Source of the DNA: Thalassotalea sp. 42_200_T64
GTDB lineage: Bacteria > Pseudomonadota > Gammaproteobacteria > Enterobacterales > Alteromonadaceae
Direction of reading: 5' to 3'
Assembly (NCBI GenBank): GCA_002162925.1
Contig: MABC01000059.1
Coordinates: forward strand, 1-46,269
DNA length: 46,269 nucleotides
Position numbers and translations under genes: made by a program. Positions 1 to 7,407 of this stretch are shown piece after piece. The notes under the pieces are model-generated. The model was not told where the DNA came from. It saw only the letters and a list, made by a program, of their open reading frames with translations, and ran no database searches. How positions within the stretch are numbered: position 1 is the first letter of the stretch; the number at the start of each line of letters is the position of its first letter.

Positions 1-181
1 ATAAATTGCTTTTAAACCCATCGAAGAAGCGCTTGAGCAATCCCACTACGTCGTTGCAGCTATTTGTAAGGGAATAACCATTACTACATAACTGCGCCTT
101 GTATTGGAATCGCTCAAGCACTCTGAAACCTGCATCTTGAAGTGGAGCGGGTATATAAGCAAACGTATTGGGAGACAAGTA
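1..181. repeat. Non-coding stretch with long imperfect inverted repeat
   Basis: No convincing coding frame crosses these bases: each forward frame hits stops. GCTTGAGC at 31-38 pairs with GCTCAAGC at 112-119, and the arms extend to 12 of 14 matches (31-44 against 106-119), so the segment could fold into a long stem-loop. The bases around 120-160 resemble intergenic repeat units I associate with Alteromonadales, which is recollection rather than a search. The gene upstream, possibly cytochrome oxidase subunit III, lies outside the window. Confidence 0.4.
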
Positions 182-505
182 ATGAGCGATAAAGCAGAGC
201 AACAACATCCAATCGGTATCTATCTAAAGATCTGGCTACTGTTATTTGTACTGAGCACCATGTCGTATCTGGTGGATTATTTTCAGGTTCAGGGGCTACT
301 CCGCTGGACCTTAATTATCGTTTTTATGCTATTAAAGGCCGGATTGATTATCAGTATTTTTATGCACGTAAACTGGGAAAAGCTGTCGTTGAAGTTATTG
401 CTGTTTGTCCCTCCCATTGCCATTTTAATACTGATTGCGCTGATGGCCATCGAAGCAGACTATACCTATTTAAACCGTATTGATTTTATCAGTCCTGATC
501 AATAA
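182..505 (+). CDS. Cytochrome c oxidase subunit IV family protein
   Basis: A 107-residue integral membrane protein with three predicted helices (about residues 12-32, 40-62 and 71-91) and the motif IFMHVNWE at the end of helix 2, typical of the short prokaryotic subunit IV of caa3/bo-type oxidases. Such subunits stabilise the catalytic subunit in the inner membrane. An upstream TTG at 104 would add 26 hydrophilic residues, but the ATG at 182 follows GGGAG at good spacing and starts the family-like part. It is 26 bases ahead of ctaB and followed by a SCO gene, so it belongs to an oxidase and oxidase-assembly operon whose catalytic subunits should lie to the left of the window. Confidence 0.8.
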   Translation: MSDKAEQQHPIGIYLKIWLLLFVLSTMSYLVDYFQVQGLLRWTLIIVFMLLKAGLIISIFMHVNWEKLSLKLLLFVPPIAILILIALMAIEADYTYLNRIDFISPDQ

Positions 506-531
506 GCAACTAACCTTTTAAGTGAACAGCA

Positions 532-1452
532 ATGGCTAAAATTACCGTAGCAACACATGACATTCAGGGCTCCTGGCAAGACTATCTGACCTTATGCAAA
601 CCAAAGGTTGTGTTGTTACTGCTCATTACCGCGTTTGTTGGTATGCAACTCACCATTACCGATGTCAAGCAGCTAAGCTCACCAGATCGCTTATTCACCA
701 TGCTTTTGGCGTTAATTGGCATTGGCTTTGCGGCAAGTGCAGCGGCAATTGTGAATCATTTAGTCGATGCTAACATTGATGCCAAAATGCAACGAACCAA
801 ACACCGCCCTATGGTATTAAAAACGGTATCCTATGGCAGTGCTATCTTACTCGCTATCTCGCTTTCGCTGATATCTATGTTTATCTTAATCGCATTTATT
901 AACCCGTTAACGGCTTTATTAACGTTTGCTGGTTTGATCGGATATGCGTTCATCTATACCTTTTATTTAAAACATAAAACCCCGCAAAACATTGTTATTG
1001 GTGGTTTATCTGGCGCCTTACCACCTTTACTTGGTTGGACCGCTATGACGAACGACATAAGTACTAACGGTTTAATGCTACTGGCTTTCATATTTGTCTG
1101 GACCCCTGCGCACTTTTGGGCTTTGGCGATAGACAGGGTGGAAGATTACAAAAAAGCGAACGTCCCTATGTTGCCAGTGGTTAAGGGCATAAGCCACACC
1201 AAAAGCTGTGTATTGGTTTATACCATAATAACTGTTGCCGTCAGCATGCTTCCGTATTTTAACCAGTTAAGTAGCGGTTGGTATTTACTCATTTCGATAG
1301 TTGCAGGTACCTGGTACTTATCGCATGCGGTGAAACTAAAATATTTTGCGACGGCCAAAACCGCGATAAAATGTTTTTATGCTTCTATCTACTACTTGTT
1401 TACTATTTTTGTCGCCTTACTGTTTGATCATTATTTAATGTTATTAACTTAA
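532..1452 (+). CDS. ctaB: Protoheme IX farnesyltransferase (heme O synthase)
   Basis: 306 residues, the usual length. The enzyme attaches a farnesyl group to heme B, giving heme O for haem-copper oxidases. The first aspartate-rich prenyl-diphosphate/Mg site is visible as NHLVDANID at residues 75-83, followed by TKHRP at 89-93. The second is DRVEDYKKANVPMLP near residue 200. Several hydrophobic helices fill the rest, consistent with the UbiA superfamily in the inner membrane. It sits between an oxidase subunit and a SCO copper chaperone, the normal cta/cyo context. The ATG at 532 is the only sensible start. Confidence 0.95.
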   Translation: MAKITVATHDIQGSWQDYLTLCKPKVVLLLLITAFVGMQLTITDVKQLSSPDRLFTMLLALIGIGFAASAAAIVNHLVDANIDAKMQRTKHRPMVLKTVSYGSAILLAISLSLISMFILIAFINPLTALLTFAGLIGYAFIYTFYLKHKTPQNIVIGGLSGALPPLLGWTAMTNDISTNGLMLLAFIFVWTPAHFWALAIDRVEDYKKANVPMLPVVKGISHTKSCVLVYTIITVAVSMLPYFNQLSSGWYLLISIVAGTWYLSHAVKLKYFATAKTAIKCFYASIYYLFTIFVALLFDHYLMLLT

Positions 1453-1468
1453 CCAAGCATTGTTGAAG

Positions 1469-2176
1469 ATGAGTGATGGAGAAACTACACCGTTAGCTAG
1501 ATTCAGTAAAAGAGCTTTATCTGCGTTACTGGTATTGATATTGGTAATCAGCACGATATCGGCATACCGTTCACTTTCTAAACAGCAGCAAGACTACCCG
1601 GTACCCATCATCCAGGGGAAAATATTAAGAACCCCGTTAATCTTGTCTAATTTTGAACTAGTCGATCAAAACAATTTAGCTTTTAGCAATCAACAATTGC
1701 TCAACAATTGGCACTTAGTCAGTTATGGCTATCTTAATTGTCCTGATATTTGTCCAACAACATTAATGGTGTTGAAACAATTAAAAGAACAGATCCGAGG
1801 CAGCGCCATCGATGCAAACGTGGTGTTTTATTCCGTTGATGCAAAAAGAGATAGACCCGATAAACTGAAGAATTATTTAGCTTATTTCGATGCTGAATTT
1901 ATCGGCTTAACCACAACGAATGACGATAACAATCACTCAAACTTGGCTACCTCGCTTGGTATAAAATCGACCATAAACACAATAATTAATGGTACTGGCC
2001 AAGTAGAACGACAAGTCAGTCACGGAGTCAGTTTGTTCTTAATGAATCCTAAAGGGCAATTGCAAGCCGTGCTTAAACCGAGCCAACAACTTGGCAGCAA
2101 TATACATTCCTTTGAATTAGCTCAGCTTAAAAGAGACATCGAGCTGAGTATTAATTACTATCAAAGTGTTAATTAA
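1469..2176 (+). CDS. SCO1/SenC family copper chaperone
   Basis: About 235 residues: a membrane anchor at residues 15-33, then a periplasmic thioredoxin-like domain. The copper ligands are visible as CPDIC (C91, C95) and the distal histidine H185 in QVSHGVSLF, the CxxxC plus His signature of SCO proteins that load the CuA centre of cytochrome oxidase. An in-frame TTG lies at 1460; I prefer the ATG at 1469, although the ribosome site is weak for both. It starts 17 bases after ctaB and probably shares its transcript. No strong terminator follows. Confidence 0.9.
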   Translation: MSDGETTPLARFSKRALSALLVLILVISTISAYRSLSKQQQDYPVPIIQGKILRTPLILSNFELVDQNNLAFSNQQLLNNWHLVSYGYLNCPDICPTTLMVLKQLKEQIRGSAIDANVVFYSVDAKRDRPDKLKNYLAYFDAEFIGLTTTNDDNNHSNLATSLGIKSTINTIINGTGQVERQVSHGVSLFLMNPKGQLQAVLKPSQQLGSNIHSFELAQLKRDIELSINYYQSVN

Positions 2177-2533
2177 ATTCACCAAAACCTGCTGTTTACG
2201 TTTTCTCTTAAATAAACATAAAACCCTCCAATAACTCTACGGTAAATGTAGTCACTAGATCTTGTGGAAAAATTGTTTATTAACTTTTCACCGATACGCT
2301 AAAAGCTTTAAATTTATTCGCCTGAACAAGAAGTCCAAGCTGTTAGTAACTAAGCGATAGGTAATTACTTACCAACTTGCCAGTGGAGTTAGTGGAGTTA
2401 TTTGACTTAATTCAACAAGGGTTACCGGGGTTGCTTGATGCATCTCGTTCGGGGTTATCAGAGTCTTATTGCTTTTTGCTTTCAGGGTTGTTAGAGTTAT
2501 CAATTATTTGCCTAATTTAACAGTGAGAATGTA
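2177..2533. other. 357-base intergenic stretch, no gene seen
   Basis: No credible coding frame on either strand. There is no HicA-like frame of about 60 codons next to the HicB-like gene that follows. The stretch holds a small dyad GGTAAtTACTTACC near 2358 and, from about 2393 to 2500, degenerate GGAGTTA/GGGTTA/AGAGTTATC-type units that look like a worn direct repeat. Confidence 0.5.
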
Positions 2534-2944
2534 TTGCGTTTCCCTATCGTGTTGTTGTTTAATCCTGAAAAAAATGATTACAAAATTTCCGTGCCGGATA
2601 TGCCTGGTTGTGAGTGTCGAGCAAAAACTATGGATATTGGCCTGAATGAAATTATCTCGGTGATCGAGTCTCACCTTTCGTTATTGGCAGAATATTCAGA
2701 GGACATTCCGAAAGCATCCAGTTTTGAAATGCATATTTCAAAGATGGAATACCGCGGCGGTGTTTGGGCCATTGTCGATATTGACATCAGCCCATTCTTA
2801 GGAAAAAGTCATAAAATAAATGTCACTTTGCCAGAGCTGTTAATTAAAAAAATTGATGAACGAGTTGCCACCGATGCCGAGCACAAAACTCGATCAGGTT
2901 TTTTAGCGACAGCAGCAATTAATGAATTAAAGAATCGGCTATAA
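2534..2944 (+). CDS. Orphan HicB-like antitoxin
   Basis: 136 residues. The N-terminal part has the HicB pattern: a first strand MRFPIVLLFNPE, then ISVPDMPGC, then a helix rich in acidic residues. The C-terminal 45 residues (INVTLPELLIKKIDERV onward) look like the DNA-binding ribbon-helix-helix/HicB tail. The apparent start is TTG at 2534 after GTGAGA; no in-frame ATG is available upstream. HicB normally neutralises the mRNA interferase HicA encoded beside it, but no HicA frame is visible on either side. The gene is therefore solitary, either a remnant or a stand-alone regulator. It lies next to a broken pepE, which fits a decaying patch. Confidence 0.75.
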   Translation: MRFPIVLLFNPEKNDYKISVPDMPGCECRAKTMDIGLNEIISVIESHLSLLAEYSEDIPKASSFEMHISKMEYRGGVWAIVDIDISPFLGKSHKINVTLPELLIKKIDERVATDAEHKTRSGFLATAAINELKNRL

Positions 2945-2998
2945 TGGCTGGTAATTAGCGATCATTAGAAAGTAAACAAATTAGTGAATTTGGAAATT

Positions 2999-3414
2999 AT
3001 GAGTAAAAAATTATTACTATTATGAAAATAATTTAATGACAGTGGTCCGTAATAGAACTGAGCAAGGTATGCCTTATATAGGTTGGAGTGCGGGATCTAA
3101 CGTTGCTGGCACGACCATACGAACTACCCAATGATATGCCGATTGTTCAGCCACAAAGTTTTAATGGCTTAAACCTGTTACCGGTACAACTGAACCCACA
3201 CTACACCGACTATAATCCGCCAGGACATAACGGAGAAACGCGAGAACAACGTCTGGCGGAATTTATGGTGCTAAATCCGGCAACCCATATCGTTGCCATT
3301 GTCGAAGCTACAGCATTACAGTATTGTGAAAATACGTTAAGCCTGATTGGTGGTGAGCAAGGCTATCTATTTCTTAATGGTAAAAAAGAGATTATTGCCG
3401 CCAATGCCGATTAA
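2999..3414 (+). pseudogene. pepE: Peptidase E (alpha-aspartyl dipeptidase) pseudogene
   Basis: Remnant of PepE, a cytoplasmic serine dipeptidase of the S51 family. At 2999 an ATG with GGA upstream encodes MSKKLLLL, matching the usual PepE start, then hits a stop. Roughly the next 110 codons are missing. The homology resumes near 3057 with TEQGMPYIGWSAGS, which carries the nucleophile serine, and runs to TIRTT. A one-base insertion near 3126-3129 then shifts the frame, and the rest (NDMPIVQP to the end at 3414) continues in the frame of a TTG at 3088. An intact family member is about 230 residues. Two lesions make it non-functional. Confidence 0.88.
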
Positions 3415-3454
3415 ACCTATTTATTGTAAAGTTCATTGACAGGGGTTTAAGCCG

Positions 3455-3513
3455 TGATTTACATGGACGTAATGAATGCCGCGATCACTTGGATGTGAAA
3501 GAGTGGTCCATGG
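3455..3513. repeat. Dispersed repeat, copy A, with two GGA-loop hairpins
   Basis: About 59 bases that recur near the right end of the window at 46068-46125. Two short dyads lie inside: TTACATGGACGTAA (3459-3472) and TCACTTGGATGTGA (3485-3498), each placing GGA in a loop. The unit ends in GGTCCATGG. The bases from CCATGG onward (3508-3545) also match 22328-22365 at 30 of 38 positions, and this part overlaps the last codons of bioD. Confidence 0.75.
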
Positions 3514-3528
3514 CAATTCTAAGTTAAT

Positions 3529-4197
3529 TCATCCCTGAATTAAACTAAGATCCAAACATTGGCTGGCCTGCTCCACACTTTCCATATGTGCTAAACGACC
3601 GAGCAGTGGCGCTTTTATTGCGGAAGATAAAAGCTCAATATTTTCTTCCAGGTATGGCATCGCTTGCGGATGATTGGCCACCCATCCAACAACTTGCAAA
3701 CCATCTTGAATAATCGCTTCATAGGTTAACATTGCATGGTTCAAACACCCCAATTTCATACCGACCACTAGTATTACCCCAGTATTTTCAGCTTTGACAA
3801 AATCTGACAGATATTCACCATTACCCAATGGCAATCGCCAGCCGCCAGCACCTTCAGTGATGATCACATCGCTGTTAAGCTCTTTTATCTTGGCGTAATG
3901 TGTTGCGATCAATTGGCTTGTTATGGTTTGCTTTGCTTTGGCCGCGGCAATGTGTGGCGCAATGGGCTCGATAAAAGCGATGGGGTTAATCTGTTCAATG
4001 CTTTGTTGGCAATTGGCAAAACCTTGCAACAGTTTGGCATCTTCGTTTACCAAGTGGTTATTTATCAGTTCGCAACCTGCCGATAGAGATTTAAATACAG
4101 CAACTTGCTTTCCCGCATTGACTAAACTGGCGGTAATAGCACAGGCAACCAGTGTTTTACCGGCATCAGTGTCGGTTGCGGTGATGAAAAGTTCCAT
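3529..4197 (-). CDS. bioD: Dethiobiotin synthetase
   Basis: 222 residues, family length. It closes the ureido ring of dethiobiotin from 7,8-diaminopelargonate, CO2 and ATP. The P-loop ATDTDAGKT is at residues 7-15, and EGAGGWRLPL, a typical BioD block, follows in mid-protein. I start it at the ATG at 4197, where MELFIT begins, rather than at an upstream in-frame start that would add nine residues inside bioC. With that start it overlaps the bioC stop as TAATG, the signature of translational coupling. The last codons lie in sequence shared with an intergenic repeat. It is the last gene of bioBFCD. Confidence 0.95.
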   Translation of the reverse strand: MELFITATDTDAGKTLVACAITASLVNAGKQVAVFKSLSAGCELINNHLVNEDAKLLQGFANCQQSIEQINPIAFIEPIAPHIAAAKAKQTITSQLIATHYAKIKELNSDVIITEGAGGWRLPLGNGEYLSDFVKAENTGVILVVGMKLGCLNHAMLTYEAIIQDGLQVVGWVANHPQAMPYLEENIELLSSAIKAPLLGRLAHMESVEQASQCLDLSLIQG

Positions 4198-5024
4198 TAT
4201 GATTTTACCACCACACCAATACATAATTGATAGGTTGCCGGGTAATTGCCGGCGCTGTCTTTATACACGTCATAAGCATTGCTCATGTTTTGCCAGCCAG
4301 CTTTACCCGCTAAGCCCTTTTTGCTTTTTCGCGGCAAATGATTGGCACCTAAGCCTTTTAACTCTTTCGCCAGGTGGTAAACATTATCATAATCCAGCGT
4401 TATTGCGGATTGTTGTAATTCATTTATCGATAATTGCGCGTCAGTAACTGCCTGTTCAACAATCGCTAACGAGTTAAAGTCAATCACATGTTGGTCATTA
4501 TCCACTTTTTGCCACGAGCTTTTTAATTCCGCTAACGTACCATCTAACAAGGTCGAAAATATGAAAATACCTCCGGGTTTTAATACCCGCTTTATTTCAA
4601 CAAAGGTATCGGTTAATGGTTCGCACCACTGAATGGCCAAATTTGAGTAGACAATATCAACACTGTTATCCTTAATCGGTAAATTTTGGATGTCTGCATT
4701 TAACCAATGAATTTTGGCGCTGCGATTAGTTTTCGAAAAGTTCAACATCTCTTTTGAGATGTCTAAGGCACACACTGTTTGGTAGTTATCTGCCAGAGTG
4801 TCGGCAAAAAAACCCGTCCCGCAGCCGAGATCTAACACCGTACTACGGGTAGCATCGGGTAAATATGAAAGCAATTTTCTGCCCGAGTAACGTTGTAATC
4901 GGGCGACAAGATCGTAAGACTTACAGGCACTGCCAAACGCCTTGGCAACGCTGTTAATAGTGTTTTTCTCACTTTTTGCCGGCTGTTCTTGCTGCGAGCG
5001 TTGAATTAATTGTTCTGTAGGCAT
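4197..5024 (-). CDS. bioC: Malonyl-ACP O-methyltransferase
   Basis: 275 residues. BioC uses S-adenosylmethionine to methylate malonyl-ACP so that fatty-acid synthesis can build the pimeloyl chain of biotin. SAM-binding motif I is VLDLGCGTGFF at residues 63-73, with NADIQNLPIKDNSVD as the later acidic/post-motif region. Its start overlaps the end of bioF by 19 bases and its stop overlaps the bioD start, so the three genes are translationally linked. The partner esterase BioH is not in the window. Confidence 0.93.
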   Translation of the reverse strand: MPTEQLIQRSQQEQPAKSEKNTINSVAKAFGSACKSYDLVARLQRYSGRKLLSYLPDATRSTVLDLGCGTGFFADTLADNYQTVCALDISKEMLNFSKTNRSAKIHWLNADIQNLPIKDNSVDIVYSNLAIQWCEPLTDTFVEIKRVLKPGGIFIFSTLLDGTLAELKSSWQKVDNDQHVIDFNSLAIVEQAVTDAQLSINELQQSAITLDYDNVYHLAKELKGLGANHLPRKSKKGLAGKAGWQNMSNAYDVYKDSAGNYPATYQLCIGVVVKS

Positions 5025-6181
5025 TTGCCTAGCACCTCATTAATAGCATTAGCTAAGTTATTGATATCCTGGTGATTATGATTAACCGTCATGGTAACAC
5101 GTAACCTTGACTTGCCTTTTTCAACGGTTGGTGGTCTGATTGCCGAAAGCCAAAATCCTAAATCTTTCAACTGCCGCTGACAACGTAAGGCATTCTCTTC
5201 ATTGCCGGTGATCACCCCAATAATTGATGACTGCGAATGGGTAATTTCAATGTTGTTATCAAGCTGTTGTTTAAACTGATGAGTTAACTCAGCTATTTTT
5301 TCACGACGCCAATACTCGCTTTTACAAATTTGCACACTGGCCAGTGTTGCCACAGCATTTGCTGCCGGCATAGCGGTAGAATATATGTAGTCTCTTGAGT
5401 GATTAATTAAATACTCGATTAATTCTTCACTGCCTATTACCGCCGCGCCTTGTGTCGCTAATGCCTTACCAAAAGTAACCATTTGAATAATGTGCTCACC
5501 CTTTACAACTTGCTGAGCCGATAATGTGCCGCTGCCATCTTGCGCTAATACGCCAACACCATGGGCATCATCCACCAATACATTGGCATTATGGCTTAGC
5601 GCTAAATCGTTAATGGCGTTAAGTGGTGCAGTATCACCATCCATTGAATAAACGCCTTCGGCAACAATTAACTTATCTTTTGCAAAACTCATGCTTAATT
5701 GCTGTTCGAGTTGTTCAACATTGTTATGGGCAAAACGCTTAGTTTTCGCTTTTGCATTAAATGCACCGTCGATGAGCGAGGCATGACTGAGTTTATCCAA
5801 AAAGTAATGGCTTGACGTTTGCTGTCCCAGTGCCGATAACACCCCGGAATTTGCCGAGAAACCGGTTGAATACAATAAACATCTCGGCGCGCCTAACCAC
5901 TCGGCAAGCTCTTCTTCAAGTTGCTGATGGGCACGAGTGTAGCCGGTAATTAAACTTGAAGATGCTGATCCCGTACCATAAGCATCTACACCTTGCTTAA
6001 AGGCGTTGCCAATATCGTTATGTTGCGACAAACCTAGATAATCATTACTGGAAAAGTTCAGGTATTGTTTATCTTGATACTGCAAGTAGCGTCCTGTCCC
6101 TATGGTTAACGGTGAACGCCGACGATAGAGGTTCTGAGCTTGTTGCTGGGCAAGTTTGTCTTTAATAAAAGAGAATGACAT
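5006..6181 (-). CDS. bioF: 8-amino-7-oxononanoate synthase
   Basis: 391 residues. A PLP-dependent alpha-oxoamine synthase joining pimeloyl-ACP and alanine. The glycine-rich PLP pocket is in GTGSASSSLITG (about 69-80), the conserved DDAHGVG is at 204-210, and the Schiff-base lysine is K239 in TFGKALATQG. It lies 18 bases after bioB and overlaps bioC, in the conserved order bioB-bioF-bioC-bioD. Confidence 0.96.
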   Translation of the reverse strand: MSFSFIKDKLAQQQAQNLYRRRSPLTIGTGRYLQYQDKQYLNFSSNDYLGLSQHNDIGNAFKQGVDAYGTGSASSSLITGYTRAHQQLEEELAEWLGAPRCLLYSTGFSANSGVLSALGQQTSSHYFLDKLSHASLIDGAFNAKAKTKRFAHNNVEQLEQQLSMSFAKDKLIVAEGVYSMDGDTAPLNAINDLALSHNANVLVDDAHGVGVLAQDGSGTLSAQQVVKGEHIIQMVTFGKALATQGAAVIGSEELIEYLINHSRDYIYSTAMPAANAVATLASVQICKSEYWRREKIAELTHQFKQQLDNNIEITHSQSSIIGVITGNEENALRCQRQLKDLGFWLSAIRPPTVEKGKSRLRVTMTVNHNHQDINNLANAINEVLGKCLQNN

Positions 6182-6199
6182 TTACGTATAAAACGCTAA

Positions 6200-7261
6200 T
6201 TAATTAGTGCTGGCGTCGTAAAAGAATTCTTCATTTTCTTTATTTACAATGGCACTGCGCAGCGCATACTCTTCATCGGCTTGCTGGTTTTCTGTTTGGG
6301 CAATGCCACGTTCCGTGTTAATGCCCAATTTGGCGAATAACATCATGTCAGCATCGGCTTCCGGGTTATCAGTGGTCAGCAGTTTACACCCATAAAATAT
6401 CGAGTTAGCGCCGGCTAAAAAACACATCGATTGCATTTGTTCGTTCATCGCATCACGACCCGCTGATAACCGAACATGCGATTCTGGCATCATGATACGA
6501 GCAACAGCAATACAGCGAATAAAGTCGAAATGATCTAAATCATCAACGTTGGCTAATGGCGTTCCATCAATTTTCACCAACATATTCATAGGTACACTTT
6601 CCGGATGTTTATCCAGGTTTGCCAGTTGCACTAAAAATGATGATCGGTCAGCAGCACTTTCACCTAGTCCCATGATACCGCCACTGCATACTTTCATGCC
6701 GGCGCTACGCACATTGGTTAAGGTATCGAGTCTGTCTTGATAAGTACGAGTGGTGATAATTTGGTTGTAATGCTCGGGCGAGGTATCTAAATTATGATTG
6801 TAATAATCAAGACCGGCAGCTTGTAGGGTATTGGCCTGATCTTCATTCAGCATACCTAAGGTCATACACGTTTCCAGACCTAGTTCGCGTACACCTTCGA
6901 CCATTTTAACAATGTGCGGCATGTCACGTGCTTTTGGATTTCTCCAGCCCGCGCCCATACAAAAACGGGTTGAGCCTTGTGCTTTCGCTTTTTTCGCCGC
7001 TGCTAATACGTTTTCCACGTCCATTAATTTTTCTTTTTCAACATCGGTACTGTAACGTGCACTTTGCGAACAGTATTTACAGTCTTCAGGACAGGCACCG
7101 GTTTTAATCGATAATAAGGTACTTACCTGAACTTCGTTCGGGTTGAAATTTTCGCGATGTACCGTTTGTGCTTTAAACATCAAATCATTAAAAGGTAAGT
7201 CAAAAAGCTGCTGAACTTGGGCAACGGTCCAGTCATGGCGAATTTGTGAAGTGCTAGACAT
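6200..7261 (-). CDS. bioB: Biotin synthase
   Basis: 353 residues (E. coli 346). A radical-SAM enzyme that inserts sulfur into dethiobiotin. The radical-SAM cluster ligands are C57, C61 and C64 in [20 protein letters not shown] and the later [12 protein letters not shown] region are also characteristic. I start at the ATG at 7261, after GAGAA at proper spacing; the upstream TTG at 7273 adds only MRTF. It is the first gene of the minus-strand biotin operon and is divergent from bioA across a 146-base regulatory gap. Confidence 0.96.
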   Translation of the reverse strand: MSSTSQIRHDWTVAQVQQLFDLPFNDLMFKAQTVHRENFNPNEVQVSTLLSIKTGACPEDCKYCSQSARYSTDVEKEKLMDVENVLAAAKKAKAQGSTRFCMGAGWRNPKARDMPHIVKMVEGVRELGLETCMTLGMLNEDQANTLQAAGLDYYNHNLDTSPEHYNQIITTRTYQDRLDTLTNVRSAGMKVCSGGIMGLGESAADRSSFLVQLANLDKHPESVPMNMLVKIDGTPLANVDDLDHFDFIRCIAVARIMMPESHVRLSAGRDAMNEQMQSMCFLAGANSIFYGCKLLTTDNPEADADMMLFAKLGINTERGIAQTENQQADEEYALRSAIVNKENEEFFYDASTN

Positions 7262-7315
7262 AAAGGTTCTCAATTAATTTTAGTGGTGAGCAAAGCGATC
7301 ATATTGGTATGACAT

Positions 7316-7370
7316 CGCTATATAGCGTATTGCAACTTGTACATTTACTCGGTAGTCTAGCTAGCTTACC
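7316..7370. promoter_or_regulatory. Candidate operator dyads between bioB and bioA
   Basis: The divergent bioB/bioA gap holds a perfect 12-base palindrome CGCTATATAGCG (7316-7327) and a 20-base dyad at 7351-7370 (GGTA, two bases, CTAGCTAG, two bases, TACC; 8 of 10 half-site positions pair). In enteric bacteria BirA binds TTGTAAACC half sites in this position. I do not see a good pair of those; TTGTTTACC just before the bioA start is at most one half. Which element is the real operator is unknown. Confidence 0.35.
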
Positions 7371-7407
7371 TTTGCTGTCAACTAATTAAAAGCCCTTTTG
7401 TTTACCT

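Noticed and set aside
2177-2533. Possible HicA toxin gene upstream of the HicB-like gene
   Set aside because: All frames are broken by stops and none shows the HicA pattern.
3088-3414. 108-codon open frame as an intact small protein gene
   Set aside because: Its content from the seventeenth residue on is the C-terminal part of PepE, and the missing upstream part is found in another frame, so it is a pseudogene fragment.
3923-4447. Plus-strand open frame of 174 codons over bioD/bioC
   Set aside because: It is fully antisense to two clear biotin genes, has no ribosome site and no recognisable protein pattern.
7391-7407. TTGTTTACC before bioA as a BirA operator
   Set aside because: Only one half site resembles the enteric consensus; no properly spaced inverted partner was found.
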